DNA of 64,000 bases from Halopolyspora algeriensis (GTDB taxonomy: Bacteria; Actinomycetota; Actinomycetes; Mycobacteriales; Pseudonocardiaceae). Positions 1-8,681 of this stretch are shown here, in pieces; the stretch's first letter is position 1; each line of letters opens with the position of its first letter. Both the position numbers and the translations under genes were made by a program. A model generated the notes under the pieces. It saw only the letters and a program-made list of their open reading frames with translations. It was not told the origin of the DNA and did not search any database. The stretch is from positions 338,353-402,352 of the forward strand of contig NZ_QPJC01000001.1 of NCBI RefSeq assembly GCF_003337235.1, read 5' to 3'.

Positions 1-1458
1 GTCTACGCCGAGCTGGCCGTGATGTTTCCCGTGGTCGGCGGCATCATCCGCTTCCCGCACTACTCGTTCGGCTCCTTCGCCAGCTTCAGCTCCGGCTGGA
101 TCAGCTGGCTGGCCGCTGCGGCCGTCACCCCGATCGAGGTGCTGGCCACCCTGCAGTACACCGACCCCTACATCGAGTGGTTGATGTATCAGGAGGAGGG
201 CCAATATCTCGTGAGCGGCCCCGGCCTGGTCGTGGCCATCGCATTGATGGCGTTGTACAGCGCCATCAACGTCCTCGGTGTGCACCTGTTCGCCAAGCTC
301 AACAACGCGCTGGTGTGGTGGAAGCTCGCGGTGATCGCGCTGGTCATCGTGGTGTTCTTCGCCGTGTCGTTCAACCCGGGCAACCTCACCAACTTCGGCG
401 GCTTCGCTCCCAGCGGTGTCGGCGCGGTCTTCGCCGCGATCCCGGCCGCGGGCATCGCCTTCTCCTACCTGGGTTTCCGCAACGGTGTGGAGTTCGCCGG
501 TGAGACCGACAACCCGCAGCGCAACGTGCCGTTCGCACTGATCGGATCGGTGCTGCTCACGGCGATCATCTACGTGCTGCTGCAGATCGCCTTCATCACC
601 GGGCTGCCGGAGGCGGTGCTCGGCGACGGCTGGGCGAACCTGGCCTTCCAGGAAAGCGCCGGGCCGCTGGCCGGCCTGTCGCTGCTGCTCGGACTGGCCT
701 GGATGGCCTGGTTGCTGCGCATCGACGCGATCATCTCCCCGGCCGACACCGGACTGATCTACGCCGGTGTGACCACGCGGCTGTCGTATGCCAACGCCCG
801 CAACGACAACGCCCCGCAGGCGCTGACCAAGCTCAACAACCGGGGCATTCCGTACATCTCCATCATCCTGATGTTCGTGGTGGGCTGCTTCTTCTTCCTT
901 CCCTTCCCGGGCTGGGCGCAGTTCATCGGCTTCATCACCTCCGCCTTCGCGGTGTCCTTCGCACCGGGGGCCCTGGTGGTCGGCGCGCTGCGGCGCCAGA
1001 TCCCCGACCAGGAGCGGCCGTTCAAGCTGCCCGGTGGAGACCTGCTGCCGATCCTGGCGTTCTACTTCTCGAACCTGCTGGTGTTCTGGTCGACCTGGTC
1101 GATCAACGAGAAGATGCTCATCGGGCTGCTGGTCGGCTACGTGGTCTTCGTCGTCTACCACATGACGACCAAGCACAGCACGCCGCCGATCGACTTCAAA
1201 TCGGGTTCCTGGTTCCCGATCTGGCTCGCGGGCATGCTGATCATCAGTTACCTCGGTGAGATGGATCCGTCGAGCGCCGCATCCTCGGGTCTCATCCTCA
1301 ACGGCGGTGACGGCCCGATCGGCATCGGTCTCGGCGCCATCGTCATCGCCGTGTGGAGCGTGCTGATCTACTACTACGCGATGTCGGTACGGCTGCCCGC
1401 CCAGCGCGCGGTCTCCTACATCGAGAAGACCCCCACCGACGCGCCGACCACGGCGTAA
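1..1458 (+). CDS. APC-family amino acid permease, copy 1 (5' end outside window)
   Basis: This is a polytopic inner-membrane transporter of the amino acid-polyamine-organocation superfamily, presumably importing an amino acid or amine with protons. The frame is open from base 1 and aligns without gaps to the second permease at 1744, starting at that protein's residue 73, so about 72 N-terminal residues lie outside the window. Alternating hydrophobic segments run the whole length, and the conserved stretch NGVEFAGETDNPQRNVP, typical of the family between helices 6 and 7, is present near base 480. The C-terminus ends TPTDAPTTA exactly as in copy 2. The gene is followed by a strong hairpin, so the two permeases are probably separate transcripts. 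Family assignment is firm; the substrate cannot be read from sequence. Confidence 0.9.
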   Translation, partial: VYAELAVMFPVVGGIIRFPHYSFGSFASFSSGWISWLAAAAVTPIEVLATLQYTDPYIEWLMYQEEGQYLVSGPGLVVAIALMALYSAINVLGVHLFAKLNNALVWWKLAVIALVIVVFFAVSFNPGNLTNFGGFAPSGVGAVFAAIPAAGIAFSYLGFRNGVEFAGETDNPQRNVPFALIGSVLLTAIIYVLLQIAFITGLPEAVLGDGWANLAFQESAGPLAGLSLLLGLAWMAWLLRIDAIISPADTGLIYAGVTTRLSYANARNDNAPQALTKLNNRGIPYISIILMFVVGCFFFLPFPGWAQFIGFITSAFAVSFAPGALVVGALRRQIPDQERPFKLPGGDLLPILAFYFSNLLVFWSTWSINEKMLIGLLVGYVVFVVYHMTTKHSTPPIDFKSGSWFPIWLAGMLIISYLGEMDPSSAASSGLILNGGDGPIGIGLGAIVIAVWSVLIYYYAMSVRLPAQRAVSYIEKTPTDAPTTA

Positions 1459-1485
1459 CCGGAGGCCACTCCGGCGGTGACAATT

Positions 1486-1540
1486 CTCCCCGGGACGGTC
1501 CGGTCGCCTCTCGGCCGGGACCGCCCCGGGGAGATTTTTG
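1486..1540 (+). terminator. Rho-independent-like terminator after permease copy 1
   Basis: A GC-rich inverted repeat begins CTCCCCGGGACGGTCC and is answered by GGGACCGCCCCGGGGAG, followed by ATTTTTG. The 3' T-run makes this one of the few canonical intrinsic terminators in the window. Confidence 0.85.
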
Positions 1541-1743
1541 TGCGCCACCACGGAAAGGACTGTCCGGCGACGGCAACACATCTCTACGTATCGTGTGCTG
1601 CTTGTCACGGACAGTGTCGTATGTGCGCAAATGTTACACGAAAAGATGAAGCGAACCCTCGTTCTGTATTGACCATGCCGACCCGGTCCACGAGAGTCCT
1701 GTGCACCGAAGTAACGCACATCACACACGGGAGAGGCAAGCGG

Positions 1744-3423
1744 ATGGCAACACCAACTGCGCCACCGACACGGGCCGACGTGCAGCTGGACCACGGGGTG
1801 CGCCGGGACGTCAACAAGATCAGCCTGTTGTTCACAGGGGTGGGGGCGATCATCGGCTCCGGCTGGTTGTTCGGCGCACTCAACGGTGCGCAGATCGCCG
1901 GTCCCGCCGCGATCTTCTCCTGGATCATCGGCGCGATCATGATCATGCTCATCGGGTTCGCCTACGCCGAGCTGGCCGTGATGTTTCCCGTGGTCGGCGG
2001 CATCATCCGCTTCCCGCACTACTCGTTCGGCTCCTTCGCCAGCTTCAGCTCCGGCTGGATCAGCTGGCTGGCCGCCGCGGCCGTCACCCCGATCGAGGTG
2101 CTGGCCACCCTGCAGTACACCGACCCCTACGTCCCCTGGCTGATGAACCACCTCGAGGACGAGGGCGTCTGGGTGGTGACCGGCCCCGGCCTGGTCGTCT
2201 CGGTCGTTCTGATGGCGCTGTACAGCGCGGTCAACGTGCTCGGTGTGCACCTGTTCGCCAAGCTCAACAACGCGCTGGTGTGGTGGAAACTCGCGGTGAT
2301 CGCGCTGCTGATCGTCGTGCTGTTCGCCGTGTCGTTCAACCCGGGCAACCTCACCGACTTCGGCGGCTTCGCCCCGAACGGTTACGGCACCATCTTCACC
2401 GCGATCCCCGCCGCGGGTGTGGCCTTTTCCTACCTGGGTTTCCGCAACGGTGTGGAGTTCGCGGGCGAGACCGACAACCCGCAGCGCAACGTGCCGTTCG
2501 CACTGGTCGGCTCGGTGGTGATCACGGCGATCATCTACGTGCTGCTGCAGATCGCCTTCATCACCGGGCTACCGGAGGCGGTGCTCGGCAACGGTTGGGC
2601 GAACCTGTCCTTCGAGGATGCCGCCGGACCGCTGGCCGGCCTGTCGCTGCTGCTGGGGGTCGGCTGGATGGCCTGGCTGCTGCGCCTCGACGCGATCATC
2701 TCCCCGGCCGACACCGGACTGATCTACGCCGGCGTCACCGCGCGGCTGTCGTACGCCAACGCCCGCAACGACAACGCCCCGCAGGCACTGACCAAGCTCA
2801 ACAACCGCGGCGTGCCGTGGGTGTCGGTGCTGTTGATGTTCGTGGTGGGCTGCTTCTTCTTCCTGCCCTTCCCGGGCTGGGCGCAGTTCGTCGGCTTCCT
2901 CACCGCGGCAACCGCCTTGTCGTTCGGTCCCGGATGCCTGGTCGTCGGCGCGCTGCGTCGCCAGATCCCCGACCAGGACCGGCCGTTCAAGCTGCCCGGT
3001 GGGGACATCATCCCGCTGCTGGCGTTCTTCTGCGCGAACCTGCTGGTGTTCTGGTCGACCTGGTCGATCAACGAGAAGATGCTCATCGCGCTGCTGGCCG
3101 GCTACGTGGTCTTCGTCATCTACCACATGGTCGCCAAGCATCCGACTCCGCCGATCAACTTCAAATCGGGTTCCTGGTTCCCGATCTGGCTCGCGGGCAT
3201 GCTGGTCTTCAGTTACCTCAGCGAACTCACTCCGAACGGGCAAGCCGCGCCGGGGATATTCCTCAACGGCGGAGACGGTCCGCTCGGCGTCGGACTCGGC
3301 GCCGTCGCCATCGCCATCTGGAGCGGAGTGATCTACTACTACGCCATGGCGGTGCGCCTGCCGTCGCAGGAAGCGATCGCCAACATCGAGAAGACCCCCA
3401 CCGACGCGCCGACCACGGCGTAA
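1744..3423 (+). CDS. APC-family amino acid permease, copy 2
   Basis: A 559-residue transporter with about 12-14 hydrophobic segments. The N-terminal helix 1 motif GAIIGSGWLFG (about residues 36-46) is the unwound substrate-binding helix signature of the APC superfamily. I chose the ATG at 1744 because GGGAGAGG lies 8 bases upstream and homology to the family starts there; the frame stays open further upstream but that part looks like leader. It is a tandem paralogue of the permease at 1-1458: codons around 1963-2130 match copy 1 at all but one base, while the rest is clearly more diverged. The 200 bases upstream contain an 8-bp inverted repeat (ACTGTCCG near 1559, CGGACAGT near 1609) of unknown meaning. 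Substrate unknown. Confidence 0.92.
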   Translation: MATPTAPPTRADVQLDHGVRRDVNKISLLFTGVGAIIGSGWLFGALNGAQIAGPAAIFSWIIGAIMIMLIGFAYAELAVMFPVVGGIIRFPHYSFGSFASFSSGWISWLAAAAVTPIEVLATLQYTDPYVPWLMNHLEDEGVWVVTGPGLVVSVVLMALYSAVNVLGVHLFAKLNNALVWWKLAVIALLIVVLFAVSFNPGNLTDFGGFAPNGYGTIFTAIPAAGVAFSYLGFRNGVEFAGETDNPQRNVPFALVGSVVITAIIYVLLQIAFITGLPEAVLGNGWANLSFEDAAGPLAGLSLLLGVGWMAWLLRLDAIISPADTGLIYAGVTARLSYANARNDNAPQALTKLNNRGVPWVSVLLMFVVGCFFFLPFPGWAQFVGFLTAATALSFGPGCLVVGALRRQIPDQDRPFKLPGGDIIPLLAFFCANLLVFWSTWSINEKMLIALLAGYVVFVIYHMVAKHPTPPINFKSGSWFPIWLAGMLVFSYLSELTPNGQAAPGIFLNGGDGPLGVGLGAVAIAIWSGVIYYYAMAVRLPSQEAIANIEKTPTDAPTTA

Positions 3424-3450
3424 CCGGGGTCCACCGGGAGACACCCATTT

Positions 3451-3494
3451 CCCCGGGTGCGGGTTCGGTCGTGCGGCCGAACCCGCACCCGGGG
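3451..3494 (+). terminator. Hairpin terminator after permease copy 2
   Basis: A perfect 18-bp stem (CCCCGGGTGCGGGTTCGG at 3451-3468, complement at 3477-3494) closes an 8-base loop directly after the permease stop. There is no T-run, as is usual for terminators in high-GC actinobacteria. Confidence 0.85.
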
Positions 3495-3674
3495 ATTCTC
3501 GTCTCCGGGCGCCCACGGTCGCCTGCGAATACCGTGAATACGAAGTTCCTTCTTGTCACGTCCGCCGCTGTCGGCGACTCTGGGAGAGGTGTCCGATGCG
3601 ATGCGTGCTCGAACACACTCGCTCGGACGGTGGCAGTATCGTTGCTCGTTGCAGCGGATCGTCCCGGAGGGGTG

Positions 3675-5207
3675 ATGGACGACGCGGAGATGCCGGTGAG
3701 TGGCTGCGAGGCCGCCCTCGACGAGATCCGACGACGGGCACGTGACGGTAACGACGAGGGAGCCATCACCCTTGCCTCCGCCGTGGCGAACCGGGCCCGC
3801 GATCCGCACGTGGTGGGAACCGCCCTGATGCTCCGACTCGGCGCGTCGATCAATCTCGGCCGCCTCGGCGAGTGCCCGGCGCTGCTGGACCGGGCTTTCG
3901 AAGTCCTGGAGGGGACACGCGAGTACGCCCTGGTCGGTGGGGTGCACGCCCTGGCGTCTTTTGTCGCCGCGCAGAGCTCTCCGGAACGCTGCGTGCGGCA
4001 CCTGGTCCAGGGCCGCCGCGCACTCGACAAGGTCCACAGCCCGGGAGTGGAAGCTGTCGAAGCCTGGCACAACCTCGCGGTGTCGTTCTCCTACGCCGGA
4101 TTCCACGCGCAGGCGATGGACGTTGCCGAGCGTGGCTATCTGATCGGGCAGGCCATCGGCTTGTCCAGCGGAGAGCACGCCCTGCCCGAGATCGCGGTGC
4201 GCCGAGCGGTCTCCCTGGATCACCGGGGCGACACCGAGAGCTGTGCTCGCCTCCTGCACGAGGTGCTGGAGACCTGGTCACAGCGCACCACGCCGTCCGG
4301 ACTGCGCTACGCCGAGCAGCACTACTACAGGTATGCGACCACCCGCCTGGCCGCGCTCGGCGAGGACGTGACACCGATACCGGCGCTGCCTGCCGCCGAC
4401 TCGGACGGTTGGGAGCTGGAGGATCTGCGGTTGTTGGCCGGGGCCTGCTCCGCGATCGCCGAGGGACATCCCCGGCAGGCGCTGAACCGGCTCGCCGACA
4501 GGCACATCAACCCCTACACGCTGGGTGCCGCGGAGCTTCACCGAGTGCGCGCGCTGGCCCATGCGGCCGATGGCGATCACCGCGCGGCATGGTCGGAAGA
4601 TCGCCAGGCGATGCGCCGGGCGACCGAAGTCGCCGATCTGCTGCGCGAGCAGTTGATCGACGGGACGCGGGTACAGCTGGACCACGAAAGCCTGCGTCGC
4701 ACGGTCGAGCAGTACGCCTCGGAGGCGCTCACCGACCCGCTGACCGGCCTGCCCAACCGCAGACACTTCGACCGGTGGGTGGCCGGACTCGCCGAGCAGA
4801 ACATCCGCACGGCTGTGGGCATCATCGATCTCAACGACTTCAAGACCGTCAACACGGTTCACGGGCATCTGGGCGGCGACCTGGTGCTGCAGCGTACGGC
4901 GGCGGTACTGGCCCGCACCGTCCGCGGCGGGGACTTCGTGGCCCGCTACGGCGGCGACGAATTCATCGTCGCGCTTCCGCACACCGACCCGGCCACCGCC
5001 CACGACCTCGGCGACCGGCTCATCGCCGCAGTGGCCGAGGAGGAATGGGAAGCACTGGTCACCGGTACTCCGGTGTCGATCACCATCGGTTGGGGCGAGT
5101 TGACCGACATACACGATGTGGCCTGCGCACTCGAACACGCCGACCGCGCCATGCTCACGCGCAAGGACAGCCTCATGTACCCGTACGAGAGGTCCGCGCC
5201 CCACTGA
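3675..5207 (+). CDS. Diguanylate cyclase with helical (TPR-like) N-terminal region
   Basis: A soluble protein of about 510 residues that should make cyclic di-GMP from two GTP. Residues about 340-510 form a GGDEF domain: LTDPLTGLPNRRHFD opens it and the intact catalytic signature RYGGDEF sits near residue 426. The first 330 residues are Ala/Leu-rich helices with TPR-like spacing and no membrane segment, suggesting a protein-binding sensory module. The start is ATG 3675; GGAGG lies only 4 bases upstream, and the GTG at 3672 or the ATG at 3690 remain alternatives. The frame extends far upstream antisense to nothing, but no coding signal is seen there. It is followed closely by the lipid kinase. 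It is one of three GGDEF proteins in this window. No inhibitory RxxD site was located with confidence. Confidence 0.88.
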   Translation: MDDAEMPVSGCEAALDEIRRRARDGNDEGAITLASAVANRARDPHVVGTALMLRLGASINLGRLGECPALLDRAFEVLEGTREYALVGGVHALASFVAAQSSPERCVRHLVQGRRALDKVHSPGVEAVEAWHNLAVSFSYAGFHAQAMDVAERGYLIGQAIGLSSGEHALPEIAVRRAVSLDHRGDTESCARLLHEVLETWSQRTTPSGLRYAEQHYYRYATTRLAALGEDVTPIPALPAADSDGWELEDLRLLAGACSAIAEGHPRQALNRLADRHINPYTLGAAELHRVRALAHAADGDHRAAWSEDRQAMRRATEVADLLREQLIDGTRVQLDHESLRRTVEQYASEALTDPLTGLPNRRHFDRWVAGLAEQNIRTAVGIIDLNDFKTVNTVHGHLGGDLVLQRTAAVLARTVRGGDFVARYGGDEFIVALPHTDPATAHDLGDRLIAAVAEEEWEALVTGTPVSITIGWGELTDIHDVACALEHADRAMLTRKDSLMYPYERSAPH

Positions 5208-5283
5208 GGTCGTCACCGGATTCGTCGGGAACGGGGACCGTGCTCGTATCGTGGCTAGACTCGGCGCTGTCCGAGTTGCTGCG

Positions 5284-6222
5284 TTGAAGGAGGTACCGAT
5301 CGCTCGCGACGGTTCCATCACCCGGGTTGCCCTGGTGGTCAACACTCGCTCACGCACCGGAAGCAGAGCCTACAACCGGGCCCTGGAGCTTCTGCGCGGA
5401 TTCGGACTGCCGATCACGTCGGCTCATCCGCTGCAGGATCCCACGCGCCTGCCGGAAACCGTTCAGGAGGCGGTGGACGAGGGCAACGACCTCGTCGTCG
5501 TCGGCGGTGGAGACGGCACCATCAGCTCGATCGTGGACATGCTGGCCCATCGGGAAGTACCGCTGGGCCTGCTGCCGCTGGGCACGGCCAACGACTTCGC
5601 ACGGACCCTGCACGTGCCCACCGATCTGGAGCAGGCCTGCCGGACCATCGCCCATGGCAAGATCGTCGACATCGACCTCGGCCTGTCCGGAAACAACTAC
5701 TACGCCAATCGGGCTTCGATCGGGCTCGGCGCGAGTGTGGCGAAGGCGATGTCGCCGGCGCTGAAAAAGCGCATCGGCGCGCTGGCCTATCCGGTGGCCA
5801 CCATCAGAGCGTGGTTCGATCACAAGCCCTTCTTCGCCCGGTTGACCTTTCCCGATGGCGATCACGAGCCGCAGGAGTACCCGAGCCTGATGCAGATCTC
5901 GGTGGCCAACGGGCGCTACTACGGGGGCGGGCAGATCGCCGCGCAGGATTCCGGTATCGACGACAGCACCCTGGACATCTCGGTGATCCGGCACGGCGGT
6001 TACCGCGAACTCGTCACCGTGGCGCGCGGTTTCCGCAACGGCAACCTGCTGAACACCGATCAGGCGGACTTCTTCCGCACCCGGCGGGTTCGGGTGGAGA
6101 CCACACCGAAGATGCCGGTCAACATCGACGGTGAGCTCGTCGCCCACACCCCGCAGGACCTGTCGGTGGCACGCAACGCCCTGCACGTGATCGTGCCCCG
6201 AACCTGGGTCGACGGCCGGTAG
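5284..6222 (+). CDS. Diacylglycerol/sphingosine-type lipid kinase (YegS/DgkB family)
   Basis: A lipid kinase of the DAGK catalytic family that phosphorylates diacylglycerol or a related lipid with ATP at the cytoplasmic membrane face. The nucleotide-binding signature VVVGGGDGTISSIVDML is followed by PLGLLPLGTANDFARTL, the family's two glycine-rich motifs, at about residues 75-110. The C-terminal half has the expected beta-sandwich with VNIDGELV near the end. Length (about 310 residues) fits. The start is uncertain: a perfect AAGGAGGT lies at 5287-5294 but no ATG, GTG or TTG follows it at normal distance. I used TTG 5284, the nearest conventional codon in frame; ATC 5299 is the codon placed by the ribosome site. 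Confidence 0.85.
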   Translation: MKEVPIARDGSITRVALVVNTRSRTGSRAYNRALELLRGFGLPITSAHPLQDPTRLPETVQEAVDEGNDLVVVGGGDGTISSIVDMLAHREVPLGLLPLGTANDFARTLHVPTDLEQACRTIAHGKIVDIDLGLSGNNYYANRASIGLGASVAKAMSPALKKRIGALAYPVATIRAWFDHKPFFARLTFPDGDHEPQEYPSLMQISVANGRYYGGGQIAAQDSGIDDSTLDISVIRHGGYRELVTVARGFRNGNLLNTDQADFFRTRRVRVETTPKMPVNIDGELVAHTPQDLSVARNALHVIVPRTWVDGR

Positions 6223-6250
6223 GCAGGCCCGCACACCTCGCGTGCCCGGC

Positions 6251-6277
6251 GGGCTCGACGGGCTCGACGGGCTCGAC
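6251..6277. repeat. Three copies of a 9-bp unit
   Basis: GGGCTCGAC occurs three times head to tail in the gap between the convergent lipid kinase and hydrolase genes. It is noncoding and probably a slippage product. Confidence 0.8.
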
Positions 6278-6306
6278 GGACTGCGGCACGAGGCCGATGG
6301 CAGCTG

Positions 6307-6331
6307 CGCGCGGGGGGCGCGCTCCCGCGCG
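6307..6331. terminator. Bidirectional hairpin between convergent genes
   Basis: CGCGCGGG and CCCGCGCG (8 bp) flank a 9-base loop between the stop codons of the lipid kinase and the minus-strand hydrolase. It is GC-only with no T-run, so the terminator role is inferred from position. Confidence 0.5.
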
Positions 6332-6342
6332 GGCGCGGCGGC

Positions 6343-7158
6343 TCAGGCGGAGCGAGCGAGGAGCTCGTCGACCGCGGCGGCGATGGGTTCGGGATGGTCC
6401 TCGGGGGTGAAGTGCCGCCCGCCTTCGATGCGCTGCAGGGTGGCGCCCAGATCGCGGGCGAACCGCCGGCCGTACTCGACCTTCTGGAACCCGTCCGCAG
6501 TACCCCAGACCACCCGAGCGGGCAGATCCAGCTCCGGCAGCCGGTCCGCCACGGCGAGAGTGTCGTGCACATCCAGTGCACCGGCCTGGCGAGCCAGGGC
6601 CTGTGCCGCACCGTGCGTCACGTAGTGCCGCCAGTGTTCCCCGACCGACTCCCGCGCGAGCTGCGCGTTGTCGTGGCCGAGCCGCAGCAGTGCCGCGAAC
6701 TGCGGGTACACCACCGCATCGGGGAACCACCGCAGCACGGGCGCGGCCCGTTGCATGGCCTTGACGGGGGGAACCGGCCAGGAGTCGTAGCCGATGGCAT
6801 TGGTCAACACCATGCCCGCGGCCCGATCGCGGTGATGCACCGCCAGGTTCTGCACCACGCCCCCGCCGAGATCGTGCCCCACCAGTACGGCACGCTCGAT
6901 GCCGAGATGGTCGAGCCAGGCGTTCAGGTAGTCGGCTTGGCGGGCGACGGAGATGTCACGGTCGCGTCCCGCCGGGATGCTCGCGCCGTATCCGGGCATC
7001 TCCCAGGCGAGGCGACGCCCATTGCCGACCCGGGGGATGACGTGGCGCCACAGCTCCGCGGACGTGGGGATGCCGTGGACGAACACCACCGCGCTGCCTT
7101 CGCCCTGCTCCAGCCAGCGCATCGGGATGCCGTCGACGACGGCCGTTCTCTCCTGCAT
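6343..7158 (-). CDS. Alpha/beta hydrolase, haloalkane dehalogenase/epoxide hydrolase-like
   Basis: A soluble 271-residue hydrolase. The oxyanion-hole motif HGIP (residues 28-31) and the nucleophile elbow GHDLGG with Asp 96 as nucleophile place it with dehalogenases and epoxide hydrolases, which use Asp instead of Ser. The catalytic His is in GGRHFTPEDHP near residue 250. The usual halide-binding Trp after the nucleophile (HDWG) is Leu here, so dehalogenase activity is doubtful and an ester or epoxide substrate is as likely. The start is ATG 7158, preceded by GGAGGAGAGG; the open frame upstream to 7254 adds an unconserved Gly-rich stretch. It is convergent with the lipid kinase. Confidence 0.85.
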   Translation of the reverse strand: MQERTAVVDGIPMRWLEQGEGSAVVFVHGIPTSAELWRHVIPRVGNGRRLAWEMPGYGASIPAGRDRDISVARQADYLNAWLDHLGIERAVLVGHDLGGGVVQNLAVHHRDRAAGMVLTNAIGYDSWPVPPVKAMQRAAPVLRWFPDAVVYPQFAALLRLGHDNAQLARESVGEHWRHYVTHGAAQALARQAGALDVHDTLAVADRLPELDLPARVVWGTADGFQKVEYGRRFARDLGATLQRIEGGRHFTPEDHPEPIAAAVDELLARSA

Positions 7159-7330
7159 ACGGACCCTCTCCTCCTGCTCGCCTCCGCCGGCAGCCGGCAT
7201 CGCACCACCGGCGCGCAGCCCTCCCATACCGTAAGAGCCGACCTTCCCACGCACAGGGCGGAAGCAGGCAACCCACTACCGCCCATGGAAGAGCCGCCGA
7301 CCGTGCCGGGGTGGCACGGCTTGCCGCGCG

Positions 7331-8572
7331 TCAGGTCCGGGCACCTCTCTTGCGGCGATACATGTCCCGATCGGCACTGTGCAGCAGGGCCTGCGCCGAG
7401 GTGGCCGGGTTCCGGGTGACGGCGAGCCCGACGCTGGCACGCACGCTGACGTGATGGCCGGAGACGACGAGCTCGGTCTGGAGGTGCTCGACCACCCTGT
7501 CGCGCAGCTCCTCGGCCTGCTGGTTGCTTTCCGCCCGGCTGAGCACGACGAACTCGTCACCGCCGAACCGTGCCACGGTGCTGCCCGAACGCACCGTGTT
7601 CAGCAGCTCGTCGGCCGCGATGGTCAGGAACTGGTCGCCCACGCTGTGCCCGTAGTTGTCGTTGACCCGCTTCAACCCGTCCATATCGGCCACCAGTACC
7701 GCCAACACGCCTCCCGTACCGGGGAGCTCGGCGAGTTCCTGTTTGAACCGGTCGTCGAGCAGGGCACGATTGGCCAGGCCGGTCAGCGGATCGTGCAGTG
7801 CCATGTGCGCCAGGTGCGCATCGCCCATCCGCCCGTCGCCGATCGCCTCGTACTGGCTGATCAGGTAGGCGGGATGATCATCCGCACCCGGCACGACGCT
7901 GATGCGGACCAGCATCCAGATCGGGTGCCCCTCCTTGTGCCGGTACCGCATCTCCAGAGTGGTCGCGTTCTCGCGGCCGGACAGCAGGTCGGTGAGCACT
8001 GCTTCCCCGCGCTTGTCGTCGCCGGCGTAGGTCAGGTCGGTGAAATGCATCGCCAGCATGTCGTCGCGGTCGTAGCCGATCAGCTCGCACAGTCTCTCGT
8101 TGACCTCCGTCCAACGTCCGGTCAGGTCGATCAGAGCCATGCCGATCGGGGCGCTGGTCAGCGTCCGGCGCCAGAGCAGCTCGGAGTTGCGGCGGTCGGT
8201 GATGTCGTGAATCTGCGACAGGAAGCCGCGCGGGTTGCCGTCGGTGTCCCGGATGATCGAACCGCTGATCAGGATCCAGACCACGGTGCCGTCGGAGCGC
8301 ACCATGCGCTTTTCCGCTTCCGAGGTGTCCGACGGGCCTTCGATGAGCTTGGTGATGGCAGCGCGGTCCAGAGGCGGGTCGTCCGGGTGCGTGAACTCCG
8401 GCGGGCGACGGTGCAGGATGTCCTCACAGTCGTAGCCGAGCATGCTGCACAGTGCGGGATTGGCGTACAGGATGCGCCCGTCCAGGTCGAGCAGCGCCAC
8501 CGGGCCCGCAGCCTGGTCGCAGACCGCCTGCCACGGTATCTCGTCGACCGTGCCCGACTCCCGTGCCGCCAT
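7331..8572 (-). CDS. PAS-PAS-GGDEF diguanylate cyclase
   Basis: A soluble 413-residue sensor enzyme. Residues about 12-130 and 135-250 are two PAS domains: the first contains VALLDLDGRILYANPALCSMLGY in family pattern, the second APIGMALIDLTGRWTEVNERLCELIGY, each ending in a PAC-like segment (RGFLSQIHDITDR in the first). A GGDEF domain follows from LHDPLTGLANRALLDDRF, with RFGGDEF intact near residue 335. It should link a signal sensed by PAS to c-di-GMP synthesis in the cytoplasm. The ATG at 8572 lacks a clear ribosome site, so the start may be imperfect, but the PAS fold begins right after it. It is followed on the same strand by nothing within 170 bases. Confidence 0.9.
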   Translation of the reverse strand: MAARESGTVDEIPWQAVCDQAAGPVALLDLDGRILYANPALCSMLGYDCEDILHRRPPEFTHPDDPPLDRAAITKLIEGPSDTSEAEKRMVRSDGTVVWILISGSIIRDTDGNPRGFLSQIHDITDRRNSELLWRRTLTSAPIGMALIDLTGRWTEVNERLCELIGYDRDDMLAMHFTDLTYAGDDKRGEAVLTDLLSGRENATTLEMRYRHKEGHPIWMLVRISVVPGADDHPAYLISQYEAIGDGRMGDAHLAHMALHDPLTGLANRALLDDRFKQELAELPGTGGVLAVLVADMDGLKRVNDNYGHSVGDQFLTIAADELLNTVRSGSTVARFGGDEFVVLSRAESNQQAEELRDRVVEHLQTELVVSGHHVSVRASVGLAVTRNPATSAQALLHSADRDMYRRKRGART

Positions 8573-8681
8573 CAGAAAACACGGTAGTCCTGCAGCAGCA
8601 CAGCGCCACGCGGCTCACCCGGACGAGTGAAGTGCCACGGTGGTCTTGTTCGGAACCCTTCACCGAGCCGGGCTCTGCCTC

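Noticed and set aside
1559-1617. Inverted repeat ACTGTCCG / CGGACAGT as a riboswitch
   Set aside because: Arms are only 8 bp and 42 bases apart, and no known riboswitch core or conserved loop is recognised.
1701-3674. N-terminal extension of the first GGDEF protein through the permease region
   Set aside because: The frame is open by chance; it overlaps permease copy 2 and reads as low-complexity Arg-rich sequence until MDDAEMPV at 3675.
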